Shown piece after piece: positions 54,436 through 63,590 of a DNA stretch of 64,000 bases (its first letter is position 1; every line of letters begins with the position of its first letter). A program made the position numbers and the translations under genes. The notes beneath the pieces were generated by a model that was not told where the DNA came from, searched no databases, and saw only the letters and a list, made by a program, of their open reading frames with translations. Origin of the DNA: Aquiflexum gelatinilyticum (GTDB taxonomy: Bacteria; Bacteroidota; Bacteroidia; Cytophagales; Cyclobacteriaceae); the NCBI RefSeq assembly GCF_024741135.1, contig NZ_JANSUY010000007.1:62001-126000 (forward strand), read 5' to 3'.

Positions 54436-54986
54436 TGAAAAGGTTTTGGTTTTATTTTATTGCAATTTCCTTTTTTGCATTCCCCAAAATAGGGAATACC
54501 CAAGGTTTCAAGACAGAAAGCGGTTCTGTTGAATTTCTTTCAAAAGCTTCCTTGAATGAGTTTACCGGAGTTTCAAGTTCGCTCAACGGCTTGATGGATT
54601 TGGATAAAAATCTCCTTGACTTTTTTGTTGACCTCAATACCGTGAAAACAGGTATAGGTTTGCGGGACAGGCATATGAGAGAAAATTACCTTGAAACAAA
54701 GAAATTTCCTTTTGCTGAATTTACAGGGAAAATTGAAACCTTGCCTACGTTGATAAAAGGTCAGTCAAGAGAGGTTTTAGCCAAAGGGAAGTTTAAAATT
54801 CATGGTGTTGAGCGTGAAATTGAGGTTCCTGGAAAGTTGACCATGATCTCCGATAACGAACTGAAGCTTGAGGCGCAGTTCAAAGTTTTACTTTCTGACT
54901 ACAAAATAGATATACCAACTGTGGTATTTTATGAACTTTCTGAAGAACAGGTTGTCACCATTCAGGCTGTTTTGAAAAAGAATTAA
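54435..54986 (+). CDS. YceI-like lipid-binding protein
   Basis: 183 aa with a signal peptide (WFYFIAISFFAFPKIGNTQG). YceI-type lipocalin-like barrel: ESGSVEFLSKASLNEFTG, NTVKTGIGLRDRHMRENYLE, FPFAEFTGKIETL, KGKFKIHGVEREIEVPGKL. Family members bind polyisoprenoids or amphiphilic ligands in the periplasm. Here the gene begins inside the stop of the Rieske gene and lies 20 bases before the DUF5777 barrel gene, suggesting that a redox protein, a lipid carrier and a barrel act together. Confidence 0.9.
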   Translation: MKRFWFYFIAISFFAFPKIGNTQGFKTESGSVEFLSKASLNEFTGVSSSLNGLMDLDKNLLDFFVDLNTVKTGIGLRDRHMRENYLETKKFPFAEFTGKIETLPTLIKGQSREVLAKGKFKIHGVEREIEVPGKLTMISDNELKLEAQFKVLLSDYKIDIPTVVFYELSEEQVVTIQAVLKKN

Positions 54987-55006
54987 AAAATCTAACCCAT
55001 CACTTT

Positions 55007-55882
55007 ATGAACTTGAGAAATCTTATCCTTTTAGCAGGGTTGGTGTTTACATACCCTGCATTTGGTCAACTCGAAAGAAAATTAGCTACCGAAAACCAAA
55101 ATGTTGATTTGATATTCCACGCGCCAAGACATATCAATTTGCTTACTGTAGAGCCATTGGATAAGAAAGCACTCCATTTTGCGATCATGCATACTTTTGG
55201 AACCTTGGATGGCGGGATACAGGATTTGTGGGGCTTGGACAACGGTGCAAACATCCAATTCAGTTTTGAGTATGGCTTCAGTGACAAATTCTCTTTGGGT
55301 GCAGCGCGTCAAAGTCGAGACAAAGTGTATAACCTATACGGAAGGTACCATCTTCTAAGTCAGACACAAGATAACAGCATGCCTTTTTCCCTCTCATTGA
55401 TGGGTGGTGCAGCGGTCAACACTTCTGATTATGGTTTTTTACAAAATGACGCACCAAATTTTGCTGAAAGAACCTCATACGCTTTTCAGTTTATGGCTGC
55501 CCGTAAATTTTCGGAAAAGCTTAGTGTACAGGTCACACCGATGATGGCCTATTTTGTAGACCCTAATCCTATCTTCTTTATTGAAGGAGATCAAAACCTG
55601 TATCTCGCTTTGGGATTCAGCGGTAAATATAAGGTTACAGGAAAGTCCTCGCTGACTTTACAATGGATTCCCAATCTAAACAGCGACCTAAGAAACAACC
55701 TTGGAGTTGGGATTGATTTAGAAGCAGGCGGGCATGTATTTCAAATGTATTTTGTTACCTCCCAATTTTTAAATGAACAGTATCTTTTGGCAGGAGGAAA
55801 TGGAACACCTGGGGATGAATTCAGGATAGGGTTCAATGTCAACAGAATATTTGCTACAGGAAGAAAGAAAAGCAAAAAGTGA
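55007..55882 (+). CDS. DUF5777 outer-membrane beta-barrel protein
   Basis: 291 aa with a signal peptide (ILLAGLVFTYPAFGQLERKL) and repeated amphipathic strands (GANIQFSFEYGFSDKFSLGA, LGFSGKYKVTGKSSLTLQW), typical of DUF5777 barrels. VDLIFHAPRHINLLTVEPLD near the start is the conserved part. It is the third gene of the Rieske-YceI operon. Function unknown; the operon suggests an export or redox-linked envelope task. The end of the gene overlaps a weak hairpin (AAAAGCAAA/TTTGCTTTT, 55868-55894) that may end transcription. Confidence 0.88.
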   Translation: MNLRNLILLAGLVFTYPAFGQLERKLATENQNVDLIFHAPRHINLLTVEPLDKKALHFAIMHTFGTLDGGIQDLWGLDNGANIQFSFEYGFSDKFSLGAARQSRDKVYNLYGRYHLLSQTQDNSMPFSLSLMGGAAVNTSDYGFLQNDAPNFAERTSYAFQFMAARKFSEKLSVQVTPMMAYFVDPNPIFFIEGDQNLYLALGFSGKYKVTGKSSLTLQWIPNLNSDLRNNLGVGIDLEAGGHVFQMYFVTSQFLNEQYLLAGGNGTPGDEFRIGFNVNRIFATGRKKSKK

Positions 55883-55894
55883 TTATTTGCTTTT
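55868..55894 (+). terminator. weak terminator overlapping the DUF5777 stop
   Basis: AAAAGCAAA (55868-55876) and TTTGCTTTT (55886-55894) form a 9-bp, mostly A-T stem covering the stop codon. Low strength. Confidence 0.35.
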
Positions 55895-56001
55895 ATAAAT
55901 CCTGATCAAACCCATTTAGTGAAAATTTTCTGTGACATTCCTTGTCAGTCAGGAAGGAATAGTTGTCAAAAGCATTATATTTTGGCTTTAAACTTATTCT
56001 T

Positions 56002-56916
56002 ATGGCTCAGGCAAATACTATTGAACAGCAAAAGATTCTTCGGGTATTTAAACTCATCAACCTTTTGAGGGGAAATATTGGAAAAAATGTCCACCGGTTG
56101 GCAGAATCATTGGATACGGATTCAAGGACCGTTTATAGGTATTTTAAGTTGTTGGAAGCATTAGGATTTGAAATAGAAAAACAGCATTCCAAATTCAGAA
56201 TCGTAGACCGGGTGGAGATTCCCATCGAACATGTTTTCGGTACTTTCAACGAGGAGGAAATCGGTTTTATGAATGAGCTGATCAACAAAAGCAGCCAAAA
56301 GAACCTCCTCAAAGACTCCATTCTACAAAAAATAAATATCCGTTCTGATTTTAGGCAAAGCGTAAACCAGCTTTTCAATGCCAATTTGGGCATTTTTGTA
56401 GACTTGATTTCCCATGCCATCAAGGACCAAAACCAAGTGATTCTGAGAGATTATTATTCCATGAGTTCGGATTCTGTTTCTGACAGGTTGGTTGAGCCTG
56501 TGGCCTTCAACAATAATTTTGATTCAATCTATGCTTTGGAAGTAGAAAGCAAAGAAATGAAAATGTTTAAAATAGAAAGGATTGGGGAGGTTTTGTTGAC
56601 TTCCAAGGTATTCAGATACCAATCATTGCACCAGCCTTTGGAGCAGGGATTGTTTGGTTTTTCAGGAAAAAGTCAGTTTACCGTCCACCTCAAACTCACC
56701 AAAAAAGCTTATCAACTGATGATAGAGGAATATCCTGACGCCAAACCTTTTACTTTCACCAAAAACCGAAACCAATATTATTTTGAAGGAAAGGTGCCAC
56801 AATTGCCGGGATTGGCCCGTTTTATTCTTGGCTTACCCGGAGAAATCAAAGTGGTAGAAGGAGAAGAGCTAAAAATATATCTGGAAGAGCAGTTGGAGAA
56901 AGCTAAATTTTTTTGA
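56002..56916 (+). CDS. WYL-domain transcriptional regulator
   Basis: 304 aa from the ATG at 56002. An HTH domain at the N-terminus (KILRVFKLINLLRGNIGKNV, ESLDTDSRTVYRYFKLLEAL) and a WYL domain in the middle (QNQVILRDYYSMSSDSVSDR, EPVAFNNNFDSIYALEVES). The YafY type binds DNA and senses a small molecule through WYL. Targets unknown; it ends 13 bases inside the end of the DUF5615 gene on the other strand. An alternative start at 55963 gives a hydrophobic leader and is less likely. Confidence 0.9.
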   Translation: MAQANTIEQQKILRVFKLINLLRGNIGKNVHRLAESLDTDSRTVYRYFKLLEALGFEIEKQHSKFRIVDRVEIPIEHVFGTFNEEEIGFMNELINKSSQKNLLKDSILQKINIRSDFRQSVNQLFNANLGIFVDLISHAIKDQNQVILRDYYSMSSDSVSDRLVEPVAFNNNFDSIYALEVESKEMKMFKIERIGEVLLTSKVFRYQSLHQPLEQGLFGFSGKSQFTVHLKLTKKAYQLMIEEYPDAKPFTFTKNRNQYYFEGKVPQLPGLARFILGLPGEIKVVEGEELKIYLEEQLEKAKFF

Positions 56917-57250
56917 TTCTTATACTTTTAGCTCTGATAGTGATAAATTGTAAAGACTCTTTGTTAAGGACATTATTTAAAACAGAAAGCAAATTGTTAA
57001 AAACCTCTTCAAATTCATTTCTTGAATACCTGAGAAAAATGACTGAGCAATTTTTTAATCCATGTGCGAAAAAAAGTTCTCCGAAATCTTTGTCTTCAGT
57101 GATAATAGTTGCCTGCATTTCTTTTGCGAGATGAATAATTTCCTTGTCACTGAGACCTTGATAATTCCCTTTTATTGAAACAAATTCAAACCCCTCATTT
57201 TCAATTTTTGATACAAGCCTTTGTTCAATATTTTCGTCAAAAATAATCAC
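56903..57250 (-). CDS. DUF5615 PIN-like protein (toxin-like)
   Basis: 115 aa. The family start MIIFDENIEQRLVSKIENEG and the acidic TIITEDKDFGELFF segment supply the conserved Asp/Glu positions of the PIN-like fold, so it may be a nuclease. The start is GTG at 57250, overlapping the DUF433 stop by one base (TAGTG), which couples translation. Pairs of DUF433 and DUF5615 are widespread and proposed as a toxin-antitoxin type, but activity has not been shown here. The gene's 3' end overlaps the convergent WYL regulator. Confidence 0.9.
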   Translation of the reverse strand: MIIFDENIEQRLVSKIENEGFEFVSIKGNYQGLSDKEIIHLAKEMQATIITEDKDFGELFFAHGLKNCSVIFLRYSRNEFEEVFNNLLSVLNNVLNKESLQFITIRAKSIRIKKI

Positions 57251-57474
57251 TAGACTTCGATGTTTTCTTCAAGAGATATCATATCAGCCGCAAACTGAAG
57301 AGCTGCCAAAATCTGTTCTTTTGAAATATGTGGATAGTTTTCCAATAAATCTTCGATGGAATATCCTTCCCCTAGTTTTCTTATTACAAGTTCTACAGAA
57401 ATTCTAGTCCCTTTTATTATCGGTTTTCCCAATAATACATCAGGGTTTCTTTCAATTAGGTTTCGATAAGTCAT
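57250..57474 (-). CDS. DUF433 protein (antitoxin-like)
   Basis: 74 aa from the ATG at 57474, giving the family start MTYRNLIERNPDVLLGKPII; an ORF to 57531 is longer but the start is unlike family members. It contains the signature KPIIKGTRISVELVIRKLGE and YPHISKEQILAALQFAADMI, an HTH-like fold. Partner of the DUF5615 gene, with TAGTG overlap. It may repress its own operon as antitoxins do, but no operator was found. Confidence 0.9.
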   Translation of the reverse strand: MTYRNLIERNPDVLLGKPIIKGTRISVELVIRKLGEGYSIEDLLENYPHISKEQILAALQFAADMISLEENIEV

Positions 57475-57603
57475 TGCAGTAATATTTTTATGCCAATTCA
57501 ATTTAAACAAAAAAGCCACAATTTTCATCATGGCTCTTTCTTTAACTTATTTTTTGAAATTCTTTTTTTTCTAGAATCTATCTCAAATCTCCAGTCTCAA
57601 TTC

Positions 57604-59115
57604 TCACTGATGCTCATCCCGCAATAAATCATTGACAGTCTTCACTGGATTGAAGGTAATCAAGGGAACTTCCACGAATACGGTATTCCAACCTGCCATC
57701 GCACCGTTCCATAATCCCGGCAATTCCAATGCCTTCAGGTCGCGTCCGCTTTTTGATTTTTCGGTAATGAACCCTGTCCGCATATCCCTAAATTTCAATA
57801 AGTCAAATTTATTACCCTTGTAATCCTTGGTGGCACAAACCAAATCGACAGGATTGAAGTGGGTAGAGGCAGAGAAAATCTCTTTGTGTTTTGGGTTGGA
57901 AAGGTCGATCTGCGCAGTCTCTGCGATCTGAAGGGAAAGCGAACCGTCATCCTCTTTTACCCAAAAAGGTCCACCTCCCGGTTCCCCGGTATTTTTGACC
58001 ATCCCGCCGACACGCAAAGGTCTGTTGAGTTTGTGATGTAGGTATTTTCCTTTTTCTTCAAGACTTTTTACTTGGTATGAATCAGGCAAAATTCCTCCCA
58101 ATAATTCAGTAAACACCTTCTCGGCAAAGGACACTGCAGATTCATCTACATTGAGATCCAATTTATTTAGAGCCTCGAAGACTTTTTCCTGAATTTCAAG
58201 CAACAATCCTCCAATTGCGATCTTATATTCCTTGGTAGTCTGCTTTAACCTGTCAGGAACTTCATTGTCAATGTTTTTGATGAAAATCACATCTCCGTCG
58301 ATGTCATTCAGGTTTTCGAGCAATGCACCGTGTCCTGCGGGTCGGAACAGTACGCTTCCATCTTCCTCTACAAAAGGCTCGTTGTCCATGGTTACCGCTA
58401 TCGTATCAGTGGATTTCTTTTGTTGAGAATAGGTAATATCGAACTTGACCCCATACTCCTTTTCCAGTTTTGGCTGAACTTCAGCAATCAAGGACTTAAA
58501 CTTTGGCTCGTGGTCAGGAGAAACCGTAAAATGAAGTCTGATGGTGTTGTCTTTCCCCAAACTATACATCCAACCTTCGATCAGGTGTTCATATGCCGGA
58601 GTCCTGTTGTGGTCGCTATATTTATGGAATTTCAATAATCCTTTAGGGAGATTTCCATATCCCAATCCCGAATCATTGAGCAGGGCCGAAATGATTCTTT
58701 TGTATTCCTTGTTTTCCAAAGCCTCGCGGATGCTTGATCCTTCTTTTTTGAGGGTATTGTCGAGGTCTTCATAGAAAGCAAACTTTTCTATCTGACTGAT
58801 GAATTTGTCTACAAACTTACTTTTGGAAATATCGCCGTCACCTTCCACAAAGGAAAAAAGGTCTTTGAACATCCTTGTAGCTGCACCACTGGCTGGGACA
58901 AATTTGACTACCTCTTTTTGTTTTGCTTTTTCAGGATAGGTTTTTTGAAAATGAGCCAATTCTTCTTCGGTCAACAATTTGATCCCGTCCCCGATGGTGG
59001 CTGCCCTTTCAATAGGTAAAAATGGAAATCCTTCTTTGAAGTTTTTGAGCTGTTCTTTGGCATTTTCAAGGGACATACCCTGACTCAAAATCTGCTTTTC
59101 AAGCTGTGCGTTCAT
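57604..59115 (-). CDS. DUF4301 family protein
   Basis: 503 aa. Matches DUF4301 along its length: MNAQLEKQILSQGMSLENAK, VVKFVPASGAATRMFKDLFS, VSPDHEPKFKSLIAEVQPKL and FRPAGHGALLENLNDIDGDV. The PASGAATRMFK and RPAGHGALL stretches look like a nucleotide-sugar pyrophosphorylase-type nucleotide-binding fold, but the activity is not established. Cytoplasmic; common in Bacteroidota. It lies directly downstream of the pxp operon on the same strand (64 bases), with no obvious functional tie. Confidence 0.9.
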   Translation of the reverse strand: MNAQLEKQILSQGMSLENAKEQLKNFKEGFPFLPIERAATIGDGIKLLTEEELAHFQKTYPEKAKQKEVVKFVPASGAATRMFKDLFSFVEGDGDISKSKFVDKFISQIEKFAFYEDLDNTLKKEGSSIREALENKEYKRIISALLNDSGLGYGNLPKGLLKFHKYSDHNRTPAYEHLIEGWMYSLGKDNTIRLHFTVSPDHEPKFKSLIAEVQPKLEKEYGVKFDITYSQQKKSTDTIAVTMDNEPFVEEDGSVLFRPAGHGALLENLNDIDGDVIFIKNIDNEVPDRLKQTTKEYKIAIGGLLLEIQEKVFEALNKLDLNVDESAVSFAEKVFTELLGGILPDSYQVKSLEEKGKYLHHKLNRPLRVGGMVKNTGEPGGGPFWVKEDDGSLSLQIAETAQIDLSNPKHKEIFSASTHFNPVDLVCATKDYKGNKFDLLKFRDMRTGFITEKSKSGRDLKALELPGLWNGAMAGWNTVFVEVPLITFNPVKTVNDLLRDEHQ

Positions 59116-59179
59116 GGTTGAATGGTTATTGGTTTAAAAACTTTAATATATGCATTGGAAATATAGAATGAAAGTTTTT

Positions 59180-60040
59180 TTAGAGGCTAAAGTTAATCCT
59201 GTCCCCAGGTCTTTTTTGGGAGAGGATGTTAAGGGAGTTGTTTTCTACTTGCAATATTCTCGGATATCCACCTGTCACCTGTGCATCGCGCATGAGGACT
59301 ATCAGGGTTCCGTTTGGGGTAAGCTGAATTGTCCCCGGATATACAGGTGAAGTCAATATCGGCTCAACTTCATTTTCTATGGTTTCTTCAAGTTGATAGG
59401 CCATCCTGTTGACTAAAGTAGAAATGGTAAAGGACTTTTTCATGATCCTGTTTTGCATCAGTTTGGGCAATTGATCCCATTCTGGTCCTTTATAGACTTT
59501 GATCTCCCCATGCTTGAACCAGTTGAGGTTCATTTTGGCGTGAGAACTCAAAGCAGGGTAGAAGCGCTCTTCAGATAGGTAACAGACTGAATCACTTTTT
59601 TCAATCTTGAATTGTGGCGTAATGCCAGGGTACCAACTTCTGCTTTCGGCTACGATTTCAGTTTCAAAACCTCCCTGAATGCCCATATAGAGCCATTGTC
59701 CTTTCCTGAATTTACGGATATGGATAACATCATCTTCTTGGATCTCTAGTATTTTTCCTGCTTTGACAGGTTTGTCATTCCAATAGATATCCGCATCTGC
59801 TCCGACAAAAACAATCCTTGTCGGCATCTCAAAAACCATCTTGGCACCGGGCCCTCCCATTTCCAATACCGAATCGTAAAATTGGTTTTGAAGCAGATAA
59901 TTAGCTTGGGTCATCGAAAACCTATCCATCACACCGGAATAAGGAACTCCGTATGCGGCCATTCCAAACCTTCCAAGGTCCTGAACCGTGGTCATCAATC
60001 CCGGTTGGATAAAATGAATGTAGGCGGGTGTTTTAATCAT
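59180..60040 (-). CDS. pxpC: 5-oxoprolinase subunit PxpC
   Basis: 286 aa from the ATG at 60040, giving the family start MIKTPAYIHFIQPGLMTTVQ; the ORF extends to 60130 but that part is the end of pxpB. KipA/carboxyltransferase-type subunit: MTTVQDLGRFGMAAYGVPYS, GPEWDQLPKLMQ, MAYQLEETIENEVEPILTSP. With PxpA and PxpB it forms the ATP-dependent enzyme that converts 5-oxoproline (pyroglutamate) to glutamate. The 8-base overlap with pxpB shows translational coupling. Confidence 0.95.
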   Translation of the reverse strand: MIKTPAYIHFIQPGLMTTVQDLGRFGMAAYGVPYSGVMDRFSMTQANYLLQNQFYDSVLEMGGPGAKMVFEMPTRIVFVGADADIYWNDKPVKAGKILEIQEDDVIHIRKFRKGQWLYMGIQGGFETEIVAESRSWYPGITPQFKIEKSDSVCYLSEERFYPALSSHAKMNLNWFKHGEIKVYKGPEWDQLPKLMQNRIMKKSFTISTLVNRMAYQLEETIENEVEPILTSPVYPGTIQLTPNGTLIVLMRDAQVTGGYPRILQVENNSLNILSQKRPGDRINFSL

Positions 60041-60743
60041 GATGCCATGAATAAAGTCCCTGATGGGAAAGTTGTTGGATATCTTCGAAAACCTCCCTTG
60101 TGATGGGTTCAAATTTGACTTTGTCACCAATGGCGGGAACTACAGGTCTTTCTTTTGAAATATCAAATAGCCTGACAGGACATTGGCCTATAGCATGCCA
60201 TCCTCCGGGACTTTCTGCGGGATAGATGCCAGTCTGTTTTCCCCCTATCGCAACCGTTCCTGAGGGCATAGATCTTTCAGGATTTTTTTTCCTTGGGGTA
60301 TATAGCTTTTCATCCAAACCTCCCAAATACATAAACCCAGGCAAAAAACCGTAGAAATGAAGTGTGTAAATGGTTTCGGAATGGATTTTAATAATTTCCT
60401 CAATGCCGATTTCGTGGATGCCTGCGAGTTTTTCTAAGTCCTTGCCGGATTCAGGGCTATAGTGGACAGGTATTTTCCAGATTTTGGAACTGAAACTTCC
60501 GAGGATCGAAGGCAATTGATTGATTTCCTCAAGGATATCAGCGCAATCATTTTCTGAGATTTCTATTCTAAGTTTCAATGAAAGGGTATTGAATCCTATC
60601 CTGATTTCCCGGATACCTTCTGTGTATTCTTCCTCAAAGAACCTGCGGACTTGTTGCTGTTCTCTCAAAATATCTGTAGAGATGACTTTTGGCCAAGCTA
60701 GCTCAATCAATTTGCTGTGAATTCTAAAAATTCTGATGTCCAT
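60033..60743 (-). CDS. pxpB: 5-oxoprolinase subunit PxpB
   Basis: 236 aa KipI-type subunit. LHFYGFLPGFMYLGGLDEKL, MPSGTVAIGGKQTGIYPAES and PGGWHAIGQCPVRLF are the characteristic blocks. Partner of PxpC in the 5-oxoprolinase. It starts 3 bases after the pxpA stop and overlaps pxpC, so all three genes form one transcript in the order pxpA-pxpB-pxpC. The protein is complete and cytoplasmic. Confidence 0.95.
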   Translation of the reverse strand: MDIRIFRIHSKLIELAWPKVISTDILREQQQVRRFFEEEYTEGIREIRIGFNTLSLKLRIEISENDCADILEEINQLPSILGSFSSKIWKIPVHYSPESGKDLEKLAGIHEIGIEEIIKIHSETIYTLHFYGFLPGFMYLGGLDEKLYTPRKKNPERSMPSGTVAIGGKQTGIYPAESPGGWHAIGQCPVRLFDISKERPVVPAIGDKVKFEPITREVFEDIQQLSHQGLYSWHHD

Positions 60744-60746
60744 CGT

Positions 60747-61475
60747 TTATTTGCCAAAATGGGTCCGGAAACTTTTCAATATCTCCAATGCCGCAGGATT
60801 GTCTCCGTGGATGCAAATGGTCTCCGCTTCGATGGGGATAAAATTCCCTGTGATTGTTTTGATTTTACTTTCATTGACCATCCAACCGACATGTTCCAAA
60901 ACCTCTTGTGGGTCAGTCAGTAATGCTTTTGGTTTGCTTCTATCCACCAAGCTTAGGTCGTCATTATAACTTCTGTCTGCGAAAACTTCTCTCTTGATTT
61001 TGATGCCTGCCTCCATTGCCATTGCTGCCATGAGAGATCCGGAAGGACAATATAGGAAAGCATCTGCAAAATATTCTTCGACCAAGTGGATTAGGATAAA
61101 GGCTGTCAGGTCATCTTTTGCAGCAAAGTTATACAATGCTCCATGGGGTTTGACATGATTCATCGATAGGCCTTGTTGTTGGCATATTTTTTCAAAAAAT
61201 TGAATTTGTTTCAAGATAATTGTTCGGAGCAGCTTATGCTCTATGTTCATGTACTTCCGACCAAAGTTTTCCCGGTCAGGATAGGAGGGATGTGCCCCTG
61301 CTTTAAGGTCATGTTTCTTTGCCAGCTTGATTGTGATTTCTATGCTTTTTTCATCTCCTGTATGTCCTCCGCAGGCAATATTACAGCTGTCAATAAATGG
61401 CATCAAGGCTGCATCATTGCTCATTCCTTCCCCAAGGTCACAGTTGATATCAAATGGAAAGGTGTTTTTGTTCAT
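60747..61475 (-). CDS. pxpA: 5-oxoprolinase subunit PxpA (LamB/YcsF)
   Basis: 242 aa. The YcsF core is clear: FDINCDLGEGMSNDAALMPF, SCNIACGGHTGDEKSIEITI, HDLKAGAHPSYPDRENFGRK, SMNHVKPHGALYNFAAKD and ETICIHGDNPAALEIL, including the metal-binding Asp and His positions. First gene of the pxp operon, divergent from the TPR kinase gene at 61682. No transporter for the substrate is nearby, so 5-oxoproline probably comes from internal damage or peptide turnover. Confidence 0.96.
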   Translation of the reverse strand: MNKNTFPFDINCDLGEGMSNDAALMPFIDSCNIACGGHTGDEKSIEITIKLAKKHDLKAGAHPSYPDRENFGRKYMNIEHKLLRTIILKQIQFFEKICQQQGLSMNHVKPHGALYNFAAKDDLTAFILIHLVEEYFADAFLYCPSGSLMAAMAMEAGIKIKREVFADRSYNDDLSLVDRSKPKALLTDPQEVLEHVGWMVNESKIKTITGNFIPIEAETICIHGDNPAALEILKSFRTHFGK

Positions 61476-61681
61476 CCCTCTAAATTTAGCAAAATAGTCC
61501 TTGTATTGGGGTTTGGTCCTGCTTGGTTTTTTTGCAGATTCAATTTTATTTTTTTTATGGTTTTGGTGAATTCTATTTTTTGGAATAGGTATTTAATTTC
61601 TCAAGTTGATATTTTTCTCAATATTTGAATAAAAAAATGAAATATTCATACATTTAATTTAATAGCAGCCGATGTATTGAT

Positions 61682-63532
61682 ATGTATAAAATCCAAATAC
61701 TGATTGTTTATTTTGTCTGTCTTTCGGTTGTTTCATTTTCACAGGAACAGGATTCTGTATTGCTCAGCAGGGCATCAGCTGCTTTTGACCTTGCATCTGT
61801 AGATTCAGATTCCGCGTACCTTATAGCTAAAGATGTTCTGAGACAATCGGAAGAAAAGGATTTTTCCCGTGGAATAGCAAATGCCTTTAATGCTTTGGGT
61901 TGGGTTTTTATGCACAAAGGCAAAATGGATTCTTCCTTGGTCTTTTTTCAGGAGGCAAAAAAGATCTTCGAAAACACAACCTCTGATTTTGACGTGGCTA
62001 GGGTGAATATCAACCTGACGGAAGTTTTGACCAAGCAATCAAGGTTTGCAGAAGCATTGGATTATGCATTGGAGGCAGAATTACAAGCTAACAAAATCGG
62101 TGACCTTCCACTTCAGACGGATACCAAGAGGCTTTTGGGGATATTATACAGGGAATTGGGAGATATGGAAAAATCCATTTCTTATTTCAATCAAGCCATA
62201 GCCGGATTTGAAAAATCGGGAGATATACGGCGGTCCGTCAATACCGCTATCAGCCTCAGTATTTTATTGAGGAAAATGAACCTCCCGGACAGCAGCCTGA
62301 CAGTGCTTGAAAAGTGTTTGACTTTGGCACAAAACCAACCCAATAATGATTACCAATTGGCCATGATAAGGGAACACCTTGGTGACAGCCATTATCAAAA
62401 AGGTGATTTTAATGCTTCATTGGTGGATTATTTGGAAGCCTTCCAGCTGTTTGAAAAATTAGGAAATATGGCCGATGTGGCCTATGAAGCCATGGTGGTA
62501 GGTAAAACCCAAGTTGCTTTGGGAAAGTATGAAGATGCAGACCGCTACCTTTCCATGGCCTATAAAGTCAGCGACAGTCTTGGCTTTACCAATTACCAAT
62601 ATGATGCTTCGGTGGAATTAGCCTCTCTGTACCAAAAAACAGGTCAATGGGAAAAGGCCACCAAACAGCTCGGGATGTCGCTGCAGCTCAAAGACAGCCT
62701 TGCCAATCAGATGCAGCTTCAGAAAATGGCAGAGCTCAAAGAAAAATTTGAATCTGAAAAGCAAGAACAGGAAATAGCCTTACTCAAGGCCAACATTGAC
62801 CTCGAAAGCAGCAAGTCCCGACGAAGAATGCAGCTGCAATATTTTGTTGTTGCAGTTTTTTTGTTGGCAATCATCTTGGCCTACCTTATTTTCAACAGAT
62901 ACCAGCTCAGCCAAAAACTCAAAGAGCAGGAACTGAGAAACCAGATTTCCTCAGACTTGCATGATGATCTTGGCTCCACTTTGTCAAGCATAGACATCAA
63001 CAGCAGGATCGCTTTGCTCAAAATTGATGACGGCACCCTCGTCGCTTCTCAACTCCAAAAAATTCAGGAAAACAGCAAGACCATTTTGGACAGTCTTTCG
63101 CATATCGTTTGGTCGATCAATCCTTCCAATGACAGTGTCCAAAAGGTGATTTCCAAGATGAAGGATTTTGCCTCCGAAGTATTCGAATCTCAGGGCATCC
63201 TTTATAGGTTCAAGTCCGATGAAGAAGATTTAGAATCGAAAATCAATCCCTTGATCAGAAAAAATATTTACCTGATATTCAAAGAAGCGGTAAACAACTG
63301 TGGCAAATACAGTTTTGCAGAAAATGTGGAGATAGAAGTTGGGTTCAAAAACCAATGGTTTCACCTTTCGATCATAGATGATGGAAAGGGGTTTGATATC
63401 TTTGAATCCGGCGAAAAGGGAAACGGACTAAGAAATATGCGCCTGCGTGCGGAGCAGATCCAGGGAGATTTGACGATCAATTCCCAAGTCGGCCAAGGAA
63501 CTTCCATCCACTTCAAAGTTCATATCCCCTGA
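61682..63532 (+). CDS. TPR-containing sensor histidine kinase
   Basis: 616 aa. A signal-like N-terminus (KIQILIVYFVCLSVVSFSQE) is followed by TPR repeats (about 25-340, with NAFNALGWVFMHKGKMDSSL and LGILYRELGDMEKSISYFNQ), a coiled linker, one transmembrane helix (YFVVAVFLLAIILAYLIFN), a HisKA_3-type segment with ISSDLHDDLGSTLSSIDINS and HATPase_c with DDGKGFDIFESGEKGNGLRN. The TPR part is probably periplasmic and senses an unknown partner. The NarL-type regulator gene follows 58 bases after the stop, so they form a two-component system. Confidence 0.93.
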   Translation: MYKIQILIVYFVCLSVVSFSQEQDSVLLSRASAAFDLASVDSDSAYLIAKDVLRQSEEKDFSRGIANAFNALGWVFMHKGKMDSSLVFFQEAKKIFENTTSDFDVARVNINLTEVLTKQSRFAEALDYALEAELQANKIGDLPLQTDTKRLLGILYRELGDMEKSISYFNQAIAGFEKSGDIRRSVNTAISLSILLRKMNLPDSSLTVLEKCLTLAQNQPNNDYQLAMIREHLGDSHYQKGDFNASLVDYLEAFQLFEKLGNMADVAYEAMVVGKTQVALGKYEDADRYLSMAYKVSDSLGFTNYQYDASVELASLYQKTGQWEKATKQLGMSLQLKDSLANQMQLQKMAELKEKFESEKQEQEIALLKANIDLESSKSRRRMQLQYFVVAVFLLAIILAYLIFNRYQLSQKLKEQELRNQISSDLHDDLGSTLSSIDINSRIALLKIDDGTLVASQLQKIQENSKTILDSLSHIVWSINPSNDSVQKVISKMKDFASEVFESQGILYRFKSDEEDLESKINPLIRKNIYLIFKEAVNNCGKYSFAENVEIEVGFKNQWFHLSIIDDGKGFDIFESGEKGNGLRNMRLRAEQIQGDLTINSQVGQGTSIHFKVHIP

Positions 63533-63590
63533 TTTGGGTATTGTAAATAGCTTTGCCAATCGATAGCTTTAATGTTAAAATGTTTTTCCT

